From assembly GCA_009936765.1 (NCBI GenBank), contig JAACDL010000171.1, forward strand, positions 1 through 33,726: DNA of 33,726 nucleotides. The letters are read 5' to 3'. The DNA is from Methanobacteriota archaeon (lineage in GTDB: Archaea; Thermoplasmatota; Poseidoniia; Poseidoniales; Poseidoniaceae). The position numbers and the translations under genes are program-made. Shown here in pieces: positions 8,072-14,641 of this stretch. Within the stretch, counting starts at the first letter, position 1, and each line of letters starts with the position of its first letter. The notes below the pieces were generated by a model, which was not told where the DNA came from, did no database searches, and saw nothing but the letters and a program-made list of their open reading frames with translations.

Positions 8072-8470
8072 TCATACGATCTGTTTCGCAGTTGCTGCGA
8101 TACGAGGCCAGCGTTCTGCTGCCTCACGTGATACAGGTCCTTTGATATCGGAACCTTGGACATCGCCTTTCTCATTTGTAATGACACAAGCGTTGTCTTC
8201 GAATTGAACCCAAGTACCGTCTACTCTACGGAATGGACGGCGTTGGCGTATTACTACTGCATTGAACATTTGACGGCGAGTTTCAGGGGTACCGCGCTTT
8301 ACTGAAATCTTGATCAAGTCCCCAACACCTGCTGCTGGGTAACGGCGCATAGTACCACCGAGTTTGCTTACGTTGATTAGTTGCCCAATCTTTGCACCAG
8401 TGTTGTCAGCGACCTGAAGTCTAGCCATTGTAGGCAGACCACGGGTTTGCCTTCCTGCGATTCCACGCAT
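8072..8470 (-). CDS. rpl14: 50S ribosomal protein L14 (uL14)
   Basis: 132-residue intersubunit-face protein. Recognised by LQVADNTGAKIGQLINVSKL near the N-terminus, the GVGDLIKISVKRGTPETRRQ block (family vGD.i..sVKkG.pe.rkk), then AVVIRQRRPFRRVDGTWVQF EDNACVI and the C-terminal GPVSREAAERWPRIAATA. It starts with TGATG overlapping the S17 stop, and GGAGGTGA at the end of S17 (encoding Gly-Gly-Glu) serves as its SD. The archaeal order S17-L14-L24 is kept. Confidence 0.96.
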   Translation of the reverse strand: MRGIAGRQTRGLPTMARLQVADNTGAKIGQLINVSKLGGTMRRYPAAGVGDLIKISVKRGTPETRRQMFNAVVIRQRRPFRRVDGTWVQFEDNACVITNEKGDVQGSDIKGPVSREAAERWPRIAATAKQIV

Positions 8471-8805
8471 CAGACTTCACCTCCATTGTTCTCAATGACG
8501 CAGAATGAAACTGTCTTGGAAAGCGGACGGCATTCCATAATTTTCACTCTGTCACCTATTTCTACTCCACCAATACAGTTTGGAAGATGAGCTGAAAGTG
8601 CACTTGTGCGCTTTTCATATCGTTCATATTTCTGCATGTAACGAACATTGTCACGTTCGACAACTATCGTTTTTAGCATACCTAAACTAGCCACTGTTCC
8701 TTCAAGTACCTGGCCACGAAGGCGCAGGGACCCATAGAACGGGCAATTCTCATCATCATCCCACTCACCGGTAGGGGGTTTTACATCAACTCCGATGTCG
8801 CGCAT
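8470..8805 (-). CDS. rps17: 30S ribosomal protein S17 (uS17)
   Basis: 111 residues; OB-fold protein of the 16S rRNA 5' domain. It shows CPFYGSLRLRGQVLEGTVAS LGMLKTIVVERDNVRYMQKY and ERYEKRTSALSAHLPNCIGG VEIGDRVKIMECRPLSKTVSFCVIE, matching archaeal S17p/eukaryotic S11. The ATG at 8805 is preferred: a weakened version of the common signal, GAGTGA, lies 5 nt upstream, while a GTG at 8814 lies upstream within it. It directly follows the RNase P protein gene. Confidence 0.95.
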   Translation of the reverse strand: MRDIGVDVKPPTGEWDDDENCPFYGSLRLRGQVLEGTVASLGMLKTIVVERDNVRYMQKYERYEKRTSALSAHLPNCIGGVEIGDRVKIMECRPLSKTVSFCVIENNGGEV

Positions 8806-8810
8806 CGTAA

Positions 8811-9074
8811 TCACTCACTCCTGTTATTGCGGTATATTCTATCCTCGGAACGTTGCCGCATCAGCATTCCGACGATGATAGCATCACTGCTATCGATTTT
8901 GAATTCGATAGAATTCTTCCCAAGAATAACCTCACGATCATTCTCGAGCATTGTTATGGTTTCTCTGGTTTCGTCTACGACTAGACCATTGCGACCGATT
9001 AGAGCCGCGTCTGGAGAAGAGGTGACTATCATGTCACGTCCAATCCAAGATTGATTCAGAACTGCGTTAACCAT
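8811..9074 (-). CDS. rnp1: RNase P protein component 1 (Rpp29/Pop4 family)
   Basis: 87 residues. Rnp1 is a protein subunit of archaeal RNase P, which removes 5' leaders from pre-tRNAs. The Sm-like fold signature of Rpp29 is visible: WIGRDMIVTSSPDAALIGRN GLVVDETRETITML, then VILGKNSIEFKID and a C-terminus GMLMRQRSEDRIYR (family G..L..rPedRi). The ATG at 9074 has GGAGGTG 7 nt upstream; longer in-frame starts would overlap aIF1. Its place between aIF1 and S17 is the conserved archaeal arrangement, linking tRNA maturation to ribosome synthesis. Confidence 0.92.
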   Translation of the reverse strand: MVNAVLNQSWIGRDMIVTSSPDAALIGRNGLVVDETRETITMLENDREVILGKNSIEFKIDSSDAIIVGMLMRQRSEDRIYRNNRSE

Positions 9075-9075
9075 C

Positions 9076-9375
9076 TTATCGCACCTCCACATTGAATCCA
9101 TTGTTTGAAAGAACAACTGCTGCCTTCTTCTTGTGATCTCCTTGAAGTTCAATCACACGGCCTTTCACAGTTCCGCCTGCAGCACATCTGTTCTTCAGAA
9201 GTTTAGCAAGTTGATTGATGTCGATTGCAGAATCTACGATTCCTTCGACCTTTGTTACAATCTTGCCGTAGCGGCGGCGGTCGGTGCTGATGGTAGCTTT
9301 TTGCTGTTCCTTAGCGATCTCTTGGCAGATGCATAATTCATCTGGGAGTCCACATACGTTACAGATTGCAGCCAT
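9076..9375 (-). CDS. Translation initiation factor aIF1 (SUI1 family)
   Basis: 99 residues. aIF1 binds the small subunit near the P site and enforces start-codon selection. The SUI1 core is seen in GKIVTKVEGI, LAKLLKNRCAAGGTVKGRVI ELQGDHKKKA; KNRCAAGGTVK is the diagnostic loop. The N-terminus carries four cysteines (Cys5, Cys8, Cys15, Cys17, in CNVCGLPDELCIC) that could bind zinc, a common archaeal addition. The ATG at 9375 is 6 nt from GGAGGTGA; the ATG at 9381 would have no spacing. It lies between L29 and the RNase P protein, as in many euryarchaea. Confidence 0.93.
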   Translation of the reverse strand: MAAICNVCGLPDELCICQEIAKEQQKATISTDRRRYGKIVTKVEGIVDSAIDINQLAKLLKNRCAAGGTVKGRVIELQGDHKKKAAVVLSNNGFNVEVR

Positions 9376-9411
9376 TCTCATTCACCTCCGTTCTCTTTTA
9401 ATTTGATTATT

Positions 9412-9603
9412 TCACTCTGCCATCTTTGTCCTGATGCGCGCTATTGAGCGGCGGCAGGCCTTGAAAGCGCCCATGTTAGACGGGGTACCACCAAGTGATT
9501 GCTCTGCACGAAGTTGAAGAAGTTCTTCTTGTAACTCAGCAAGCCTATCGACTAAAGCATCAGAACTCATTGATGCGATTTCTCGGTTAGAAACGTGTGT
9601 CAC
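9412..9603 (-). CDS. rpl29: 50S ribosomal protein L29 (uL29)
   Basis: 63-residue two-helix protein near the exit tunnel, part of the nascent-chain factor docking site. It matches the family pattern with REIASMSSDALVDRLAELQE ELLQLRAEQSLGG and RRSIARIRTKMAE at the end. The start is GTG at 9603, overlapping the S3 stop as GTGA; an internal ATG at codon 12 would delete the conserved first helix. An SD-like GGAGGG lies within the last codons of S3. 36 nt separate it from aIF1, a gap holding the aIF1 SD. Confidence 0.93.
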   Translation of the reverse strand: MTHVSNREIASMSSDALVDRLAELQEELLQLRAEQSLGGTPSNMGAFKACRRSIARIRTKMAE

Positions 9604-10271
9604 TCAGAACCCTCCTCTGCTTTTGGAGCATCTTCTGATGCTTCTGCATTCATTCTCAATTGCTCTTCAGAGTAAATTGTGATTTCGTGAGGTAGTTTGG
9701 TTCCTTTGCGCATGATTGCTACTGTTACACCGATTGTACCTAGTTTCTTGATACAAACTGAATATCCAACATCCATGTGTTGTAGAGCTGTTTCGCCACA
9801 GTACTTGACGTGTCCAAGAACGAACTTCTGTGTCCTGTTTCGACTTCCAGTTAGTTTACCTGCAAGAGTGATAATTACACCACGTGCTCCTGCTTCCATG
9901 ATATTCAGGGCAGCGGAGTGGCCTGCACGGCGGTAGTACCATCCACGCTCCATTGCGCTTGCGATCTTTTCTGCCATAACTTGTGCATTTAGTGCTGCAT
10001 CTTCGACTTCGTCTACTTTCAGACGAGGATTCTCTAGACCAAATCTCTCATCCAATTGCTTCTGAAGTTCGTTGATAATCTTACCTTTGCGGCCGATAAC
10101 CATACCTGGGCGTTCTGCCTTGACTGTTACTTCAGTACCAGTAGGTGTTCTACGGATATCTAATCCACCGAATCCGGCTTTCTTGGTGTTGTTCATCAAG
10201 AACTCTTTTACTAGGTGGCGCTCGACGTTACGGTCGATGATTTGCCTTAGTGTACTCTTATTGTTACTCAT
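9600..10271 (-). CDS. rps3: 30S ribosomal protein S3 (uS3)
   Basis: 223-residue mRNA-entry-channel protein. The KH domain is seen in RPGMVIGRKGKIINELQKQL (GxxG loop GRKG), preceded by GGLDIRRTPTGTEVTVKAER. The C-terminal domain includes ERGWYYRRAGHSAALNIMEA GARGVIITLAGKL and CIKKLGTIGVTVAIM. It ends in an acidic tail (EASEDAPKAEEGSE). The ATG at 10271 follows GAGGTGA by 6 nt, and that SD starts with the stop codon of L22. Confidence 0.96.
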   Translation of the reverse strand: MSNNKSTLRQIIDRNVERHLVKEFLMNNTKKAGFGGLDIRRTPTGTEVTVKAERPGMVIGRKGKIINELQKQLDERFGLENPRLKVDEVEDAALNAQVMAEKIASAMERGWYYRRAGHSAALNIMEAGARGVIITLAGKLTGSRNRTQKFVLGHVKYCGETALQHMDVGYSVCIKKLGTIGVTVAIMRKGTKLPHEITIYSEEQLRMNAEASEDAPKAEEGSE

Positions 10272-10282
10272 GATAATTCACC

Positions 10283-10882
10283 TCAGAAGTCGTCCTCCAA
10301 CTCGTCCTCAGCACCGCTGAAGTCTTCTAGGAATAATTCGAGATTTACTCGGTAGTGGTTCTTAGGAGATGCACGTCCACGAGCACGTGGAGTCCATCCT
10401 CTCTTAATCTGGCCACGGTGCGCAGCACAGTGGGTAATTACCATCTCTTCAGGATCGATGTCCTCATATTGATGGCGTGCATTTTCCATGCAACTTTCCA
10501 ACAGCTTGATCATTATTCGGCTAGCCTTAACTGGATAGCGTCCAGGACCGATTCCACCTTTGCGGTGTCCAACCATTGAAGGTCCAGATCGCTTGCGCTT
10601 CTTGTTTCCAGAACCTAGACGGAATGGAACTGCAACAGCCTTCTTACGAATATCAGGCCTGTCACTGTCAATCTTCAGTACGTTGTTTAGGAAAGTGATA
10701 GCATCCCCTGCTGTACGGTGCTTGATGGCACGTGCAATCTCGAAGAGGTGCTTTACGTGAACATCTGCGTTAACTGCACGAGCAGTTGCTAGGCGGCTTC
10801 CCTGAAGGAGCTGTGTGTAGCCCTTCTGAGGAAGTTCCTTACGCTTGGATCTGCGGTCCATTTCTGATTTCTTCCAACCCAT
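10283..10882 (-). CDS. rpl22: 50S ribosomal protein L22 (uL22)
   Basis: 199-residue exit-tunnel protein. The archaeal L22p/eukaryotic L17 signature is seen in GSRLATARAVNADVHVKHLF EIARAIKHRT, FLNNVLK, and the tunnel hairpin region ITHCAAHRGQIKRGWTPRAR GRASPKNHYRVNLELFLED. The C-terminus is acidic (GAEDELEDDF). The ATG at 10882 is 5 nt after GAGGTGA; the in-frame GTG at 10891 is part of the SD itself. The SD begins with the S19 stop codon. Confidence 0.95.
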   Translation of the reverse strand: MGWKKSEMDRRSKRKELPQKGYTQLLQGSRLATARAVNADVHVKHLFEIARAIKHRTAGDAITFLNNVLKIDSDRPDIRKKAVAVPFRLGSGNKKRKRSGPSMVGHRKGGIGPGRYPVKASRIMIKLLESCMENARHQYEDIDPEEMVITHCAAHRGQIKRGWTPRARGRASPKNHYRVNLELFLEDFSGAEDELEDDF

Positions 10883-10892
10883 AATAATCACC

Positions 10893-11387
10893 TCACTTCA
10901 ATGCCACGTGCGTAGAAGAGCGAGTCGCACCAACACCAGGTCCAGAATGTGTTACATTCTTTCGTGTTAGAGCGAACTCTCCTAGATAGTGACCTATCAT
11001 CTCTGGCTTGACTTCTATTTCGACGAAGTTCTGTCCGTTGTGAACAGCGATTCTCTTGCCGACGAATTCAGGCAGGATTGGGACGTCACGGCGGTGCGTG
11101 CGTACTGTACGGCCGGTTGAGCGGCGCATACGGTTAATGAAGTGCTCATTTTCAGAAGATAGTCCACGAGCAATAGATCTGCGTGCACGGCTAGTTAGCA
11201 GTGTGATTACAGATGGTGCGGATGGGTCCTCTTCAGACGGCCATAGTGGCATAGTCTTGAGTTCTTCAACTTGGAAACCACGGTATGTGAATTCTTTCTT
11301 CTTACGACCTGTTACAGTAGTGCGCTTCTTACGAGCCTTTCTTCTGCTCGCTTTAGGGGTCATAAAGGACTTCTTTTTCTTTGCCAT
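10893..11387 (-). CDS. rps19: 30S ribosomal protein S19 (uS19)
   Basis: 164-residue small-subunit head protein contacting the A-site tRNA region. The core is typical: RRSTGRTVRTHRRDVPILPE FVGKRIAVHNGQNFVEIEVK PEMIGHYLGEFALTRKNVTHSGPG. The N-terminus is an extended basic stretch (KKKKSFMTPKASRRKARKK) plus the archaeal/eukaryotic FTYRGFQVEELKTMPL. The ATG at 11387 follows GAGGTGA by 6 nt; the L2 stop TGA forms the start of that SD. Confidence 0.95.
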   Translation of the reverse strand: MAKKKKSFMTPKASRRKARKKRTTVTGRKKKEFTYRGFQVEELKTMPLWPSEEDPSAPSVITLLTSRARRSIARGLSSENEHFINRMRRSTGRTVRTHRRDVPILPEFVGKRIAVHNGQNFVEIEVKPEMIGHYLGEFALTRKNVTHSGPGVGATRSSTHVALK

Positions 11388-11398
11388 AATAATTCACC

Positions 11399-12118
11399 TC
11401 AGACCTTCTTGCCGCGGCCTCTTCCTGTGCGGCTTGGAGCTATGTTACCGACCTTAGCACCCGGAGGAGTGCCACGAGCGACGGAGTTTGGACCGTGAAC
11501 CGCTTGGTGGTTTCCTCCACCGTGCGGGTGATCTACTGGGTTCATTGCAACTCCACTTACGTGAGGATACAACTTACCACGAGCCTTAGCCTTGTAGTGA
11601 GCAGCACCTGCAGTTCGCAGAGGCATTTCACCACGGCCGTGGCCAGCAAGAACACCTATTGTTGCTCTACACAAACTAGGCATATCCTTTGAGACGCCAG
11701 ATGGTAGTCTAACACGTACCTTTCCATTGTCAAGGTGTGCTTCAATACTTGCAGAGTTACCTGCTGTTCTTGCAACCTTTCCTCCGTCACCTGGACGAAG
11801 TTCTAGATTGTTAATCGCTGTTCCTTCTGGAATATTTGCGATTGAAGTGATGTTACCAGGCCTTAGTGCGACATTGTCGCCTATTGCAACTGATGAACCG
11901 ATTGAGATTCCTTCTGTTGCAACGACGAGGTTTGTCTGACCGTCTGGTAGTTTCAAACGTGCCAGAGGTGCTGTGTGCACCGGACTGTGGATAAGTTCTG
12001 TGACTTCTCCAACTACATCCTTTACGCGTGGCATTGTGTTTGAACCTGGGAACCTGTGGCTCGCCACGCGGTAGCGCGGTGAGCTTCCCTTTCGTTGTGA
12101 ACGTGTACGCTTACCCAT
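11399..12118 (-). CDS. rpl2: 50S ribosomal protein L2 (uL2)
   Basis: 239-residue protein essential for subunit joining and peptidyl-transferase centre structure. The C-terminal signature VSGVAMNPVDHPHGGGNHQA contains the conserved His-Pro-His-Gly-Gly-Gly segment. Other landmarks are GKRTRSQRKGSSPRYRVASH at the N-terminus and IPEGTAINNLELRPGDGGKV ARTAG in the middle. The ATG at 12118 follows GAGGTGA (TGAGGTGATATC), 3 nt after the L23 stop. Confidence 0.97.
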   Translation of the reverse strand: MGKRTRSQRKGSSPRYRVASHRFPGSNTMPRVKDVVGEVTELIHSPVHTAPLARLKLPDGQTNLVVATEGISIGSSVAIGDNVALRPGNITSIANIPEGTAINNLELRPGDGGKVARTAGNSASIEAHLDNGKVRVRLPSGVSKDMPSLCRATIGVLAGHGRGEMPLRTAGAAHYKAKARGKLYPHVSGVAMNPVDHPHGGGNHQAVHGPNSVARGTPPGAKVGNIAPSRTGRGRGKKV

Positions 12119-12130
12119 GATATCACCTCA

Positions 12131-12391
12131 TCAGAATGCGCCAAGTCGCATTGCAGCCTCATCTGCATGGTAGCCATCTGCTAATCTAACGCTAGCTACC
12201 TTTCCGTTCTTGGTATTACGGACATTGACTTTAGCAACTTCAGCATCGAATAATTTCTCAACTGCTGCTGCGATTTCGGACTTAGTTGCACTGCGGCGGA
12301 CGATGAACTCAAGGCGATTGCCTCCAGTTCTTGCTTCCATAGCCTTTTCAGTGATCCAAGGCATCTTGATTATGTCATACGGATTTACCAT
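12131..12391 (-). CDS. rpl23: 50S ribosomal protein L23 (uL23)
   Basis: 86-residue exit-tunnel protein and docking site for SRP and other nascent-chain factors. The family pattern PWITEKAMEARTGGNRLEFI VRRSATKSEIAAAVEKLFDA EVAKVNVRNTKNGKVASVRLADGYHADEAAMRLG is complete. The ATG at 12391 has GGAGGTG 6 nt upstream; 13 nt separate it from the L4 stop. Confidence 0.95.
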   Translation of the reverse strand: MVNPYDIIKMPWITEKAMEARTGGNRLEFIVRRSATKSEIAAAVEKLFDAEVAKVNVRNTKNGKVASVRLADGYHADEAAMRLGAF

Positions 12392-12404
12392 TCATCACAC
12401 CTCC

Positions 12405-13274
12405 TCAGTTCAGTGCCTCCACTGCTGCCTTAGTAAAGACAGTTAGACGGCCAAGGTCGCCACCAGGGGCGAGATGCTCGGCTGATAGGTCCTTAGCGGC
12501 GACTACGTCGACGCCTGGGAGATTGCGGGCAGCCTTAGCAAGGCCGTCCTTGTTAGCAACAACTAGTAAGACACTCTTAGGCGTCTTGTGGACACGTCCA
12601 CGCATTGTTGCTTTACCTGCTCTAATCTTTCGACCATTGCTTGCACGGCGAAGATCGTCTCCAAGGCCAAGAGCCTCGAAGATTGCACTGACCTTGCGAG
12701 TTCCACCAGATAGGTTGAATGCTTCAATGTCAATTTTCTTACCGTTTTCGGAATAGTCACCAAGAATGATTGGTAGAGTTGAGATTTCATCTGCGAAGCG
12801 GTGTCCACGATTGGATACCATTTCTATATCGGTAGTTGCAGCAAGTGCAGAGTTACGAGCTAGTCTTCTTTCGTTACGGTTCAACTTACGAGACCAGTCT
12901 TTCTCGACCTTTGGTCCGTGAGCACGGCGACCACCTAGAGTGTGCGGATTTTGTGCACCACGGCGCTGACCGGTGCTTCTCATAATTCTGGAGACACCAC
13001 GACCCTTACCCCACCATTCGACGGAGTGCTTCATACCGGCCATAGGCTTACGCTTTCCAACATGTGCGTTGGAACCGTACGCCTGCCTGCGGTTAGCACG
13101 AGCGCTTGCTACTGCCAACTTGACTAAATCTGTACGAATTGAAGTGCTGAAAGACTCAGGTAGCGATACCTTCTTGCCCATCTCCACATCTATTTCGTAG
13201 ACTTCCTGAAGGCGTCCAGCATCGAGTTCGTCTTGCTCGACCTTGTTGATGATGTTGTGTACTGATACCTTCAT
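12405..13274 (-). CDS. rpl4: 50S ribosomal protein L4 (uL4)
   Basis: 289-residue archaeal/eukaryotic-type L4 (L4e/L1e), an exit-tunnel protein. Landmarks are SLPESFSTSIRTDLVKLAVA SARANRRQAYGS, the basic tunnel loop GRGVSRIMRSTGQRRGAQNP HTLGGRRAHGPKVEKDW and the C-terminal KSVLLVVANKDGLAKAARNL PGVDVVAAKDLSAEHLAPGG. The ATG at 13274 lies 2 nt after the L3 stop; a GGGGGT stretch 6 nt upstream, overlapping the L3 end, serves as a weak SD. In archaea L4 can bind its own leader in some lineages; nothing here demonstrates that. Confidence 0.95.
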   Translation of the reverse strand: MKVSVHNIINKVEQDELDAGRLQEVYEIDVEMGKKVSLPESFSTSIRTDLVKLAVASARANRRQAYGSNAHVGKRKPMAGMKHSVEWWGKGRGVSRIMRSTGQRRGAQNPHTLGGRRAHGPKVEKDWSRKLNRNERRLARNSALAATTDIEMVSNRGHRFADEISTLPIILGDYSENGKKIDIEAFNLSGGTRKVSAIFEALGLGDDLRRASNGRKIRAGKATMRGRVHKTPKSVLLVVANKDGLAKAARNLPGVDVVAAKDLSAEHLAPGGDLGRLTVFTKAAVEALN

Positions 13275-13276
13275 CT

Positions 13277-14305
13277 TCAGACCCCCTGCTTGCTAGCTGT
13301 GCTAACATAAGTTATCTCGAACGGATGTTCGGTCTTGTCAGATCCACGAGTAGCGTCACGGAATCTAACCAAGCGCTTTGCAGGGCCAGGTAGGCTTCCC
13401 TTTACTAGTACGTATTCGGAGTTGACTTCTCCATAGCGCAGGAATCCTCCAGCTGGAGTGATTGCCTTGTCTTCTGCAGAAGCGATTGAAAGAATTCTCT
13501 TGTTGTATTCAGTACGCTGGTGGTAACCTGTTTGACCACCTTGACGGATTGTCTTACGTACATACCCTGTACCGAAGTCACCCATGTTACCGTGTTGTCG
13601 GCGTTTCTTGGAGTTCTTGTGAGATTGCAGCTTACCACCGAATCTCTTGATTACACCTTGCCATCCATATCCCTTGGTAACTCCGACAGCATCTACGAAG
13701 ACGCCTTCAGTGAATACATCACCAATTGATAATTCTTGACCGATGTTCTCCTTTGCCCATTCTAACTTAGCAGCAGAATCGCCACCAACTAGTCCGAGTT
13801 CCATAACTTCTGGAGTCTTGGAAGGAGTTCCTGTAATTGAATGCGGCTGAGTTGCAGCGATGATTCTAACTTCAACAAGGTCTGCTTTACCAAGCGCTTC
13901 AAGGTGCTTTTCAGTCTCGTGTGATTTTAGAGCATTCTTGTGAAGGCGGCGTTCTACTAGTTGTGGGAACGCTTCTGAAATTTGTTCTGAATCTACCCAT
14001 GCTTCACCAGCGGCTTGCTTGCCGTAAGGAGTCATTTTGTATCCTCGAACACCGAGTACTCTCATCTTAGGTACCTCGACAACGGTTACAGGAATTCTGA
14101 TTTCCTGTCCCGCACTGTTCGATCTAGGGTTTAGATCACGAGCCATGATGTGGGTCATGCCAGCCTTCCAGCCGGCGAATCCCTGTACACGGACCTCGCT
14201 CGCATCGGTTTCTGGCCACGACTTGACGTGTCCAAAATGGCGTGCTGACCGCTTACGCGGGCTAAACGCCATACTACCACGTCTTGGGTGACTTCTCTTT
14301 GCCAT
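13277..14305 (-). CDS. rpl3: 50S ribosomal protein L3 (uL3)
   Basis: 342-residue archaeal/eukaryotic-type L3, which reaches the peptidyl-transferase centre. The N-terminus RSHPRRGSMAFSPRKRSARH and FAGWKAGMTHIMARDLNPRS are diagnostic, as are VTKGYGWQGVIKRFGGKLQS HKNSKKRRQHGNMG and GGQTGYHQRTEYNKRILSI. It is the first gene of the visible ribosomal operon. The ATG at 14305 is 7 nt after AGGAGGC. The region upstream is a long structured leader. Confidence 0.96.
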   Translation of the reverse strand: MAKRSHPRRGSMAFSPRKRSARHFGHVKSWPETDASEVRVQGFAGWKAGMTHIMARDLNPRSNSAGQEIRIPVTVVEVPKMRVLGVRGYKMTPYGKQAAGEAWVDSEQISEAFPQLVERRLHKNALKSHETEKHLEALGKADLVEVRIIAATQPHSITGTPSKTPEVMELGLVGGDSAAKLEWAKENIGQELSIGDVFTEGVFVDAVGVTKGYGWQGVIKRFGGKLQSHKNSKKRRQHGNMGDFGTGYVRKTIRQGGQTGYHQRTEYNKRILSIASAEDKAITPAGGFLRYGEVNSEYVLVKGSLPGPAKRLVRFRDATRGSDKTEHPFEITYVSTASKQGV

Positions 14306-14505
14306 TTTTTCGGCCTCCTATGTTTCCGATACTCCGCATTGGCCCCCCGATAAGGGGCGTACAGAGGCTCTTCCGGTTGGGGAACCGCCGTGACACTGGC
14401 TCTCAGTCCACGATTGGGACGGGGAGTGATGGGGTGCTGTGCATTGCCCACTGTGTCTGGCTGCTCACCTTCTGAGCAGTCTCCCGACTTACCTCCCCTA
14501 TATGA
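14306..14505 (-). promoter_or_regulatory. Hairpin-rich 5' leader of the ribosomal protein operon
   Basis: The gap before L3 contains three clean inverted repeats: GCCCC-7nt-GGGGC (14342-14358), CGGTT-4nt-AACCG (14374-14387) and CTGCTC-7nt-GAGCAG (14461-14479). The L3 SD (AGGAGGC) follows the last-transcribed one. A leader of about 170 nt with several stems suggests post-transcriptional control, for example binding by one of the encoded ribosomal proteins, but no known leader family was recognised. No tRNA or short gene was found in it. The hairpins are directly seen; the regulatory role is inference. Confidence 0.45.
14498..14504 (-). promoter_or_regulatory. Possible TATA box of the ribosomal operon
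   Basis: Read on the minus strand this is CATATAG, the best A/T-rich match in the otherwise GC-rich gap upstream of L3. An archaeal start site would lie about 25 nt downstream near 14475. No convincing BRE is seen and the distance to the L3 start implies a long leader. Weakly supported. Confidence 0.3.
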
Positions 14506-14641
14506 GTGGTTCGGTTAAGAACGCTGTATAGGGCCGCTGGACACTGATGGTAATTGACAGTCTTCAAGCATTGTGGTTCGAACTGAAATTGAAGCACCAC
14601 CCATGCAAATCCTCTTGAGCCACCGACGCACACTCTTGCTT

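Noticed and set aside
14155-14451. 98-codon minus-strand reading frame spanning the L3 start and leader
   Set aside because: It overlaps the L3 coding region in another frame, has no SD, and its composition follows the hairpin leader. Treated as chance.
14573-14641. Longer hef N-terminus from GTG 14573
   Set aside because: The added residues do not fit the family, whose N-terminus is matched from ATG 14642. Not excluded, as no SD marks any start.
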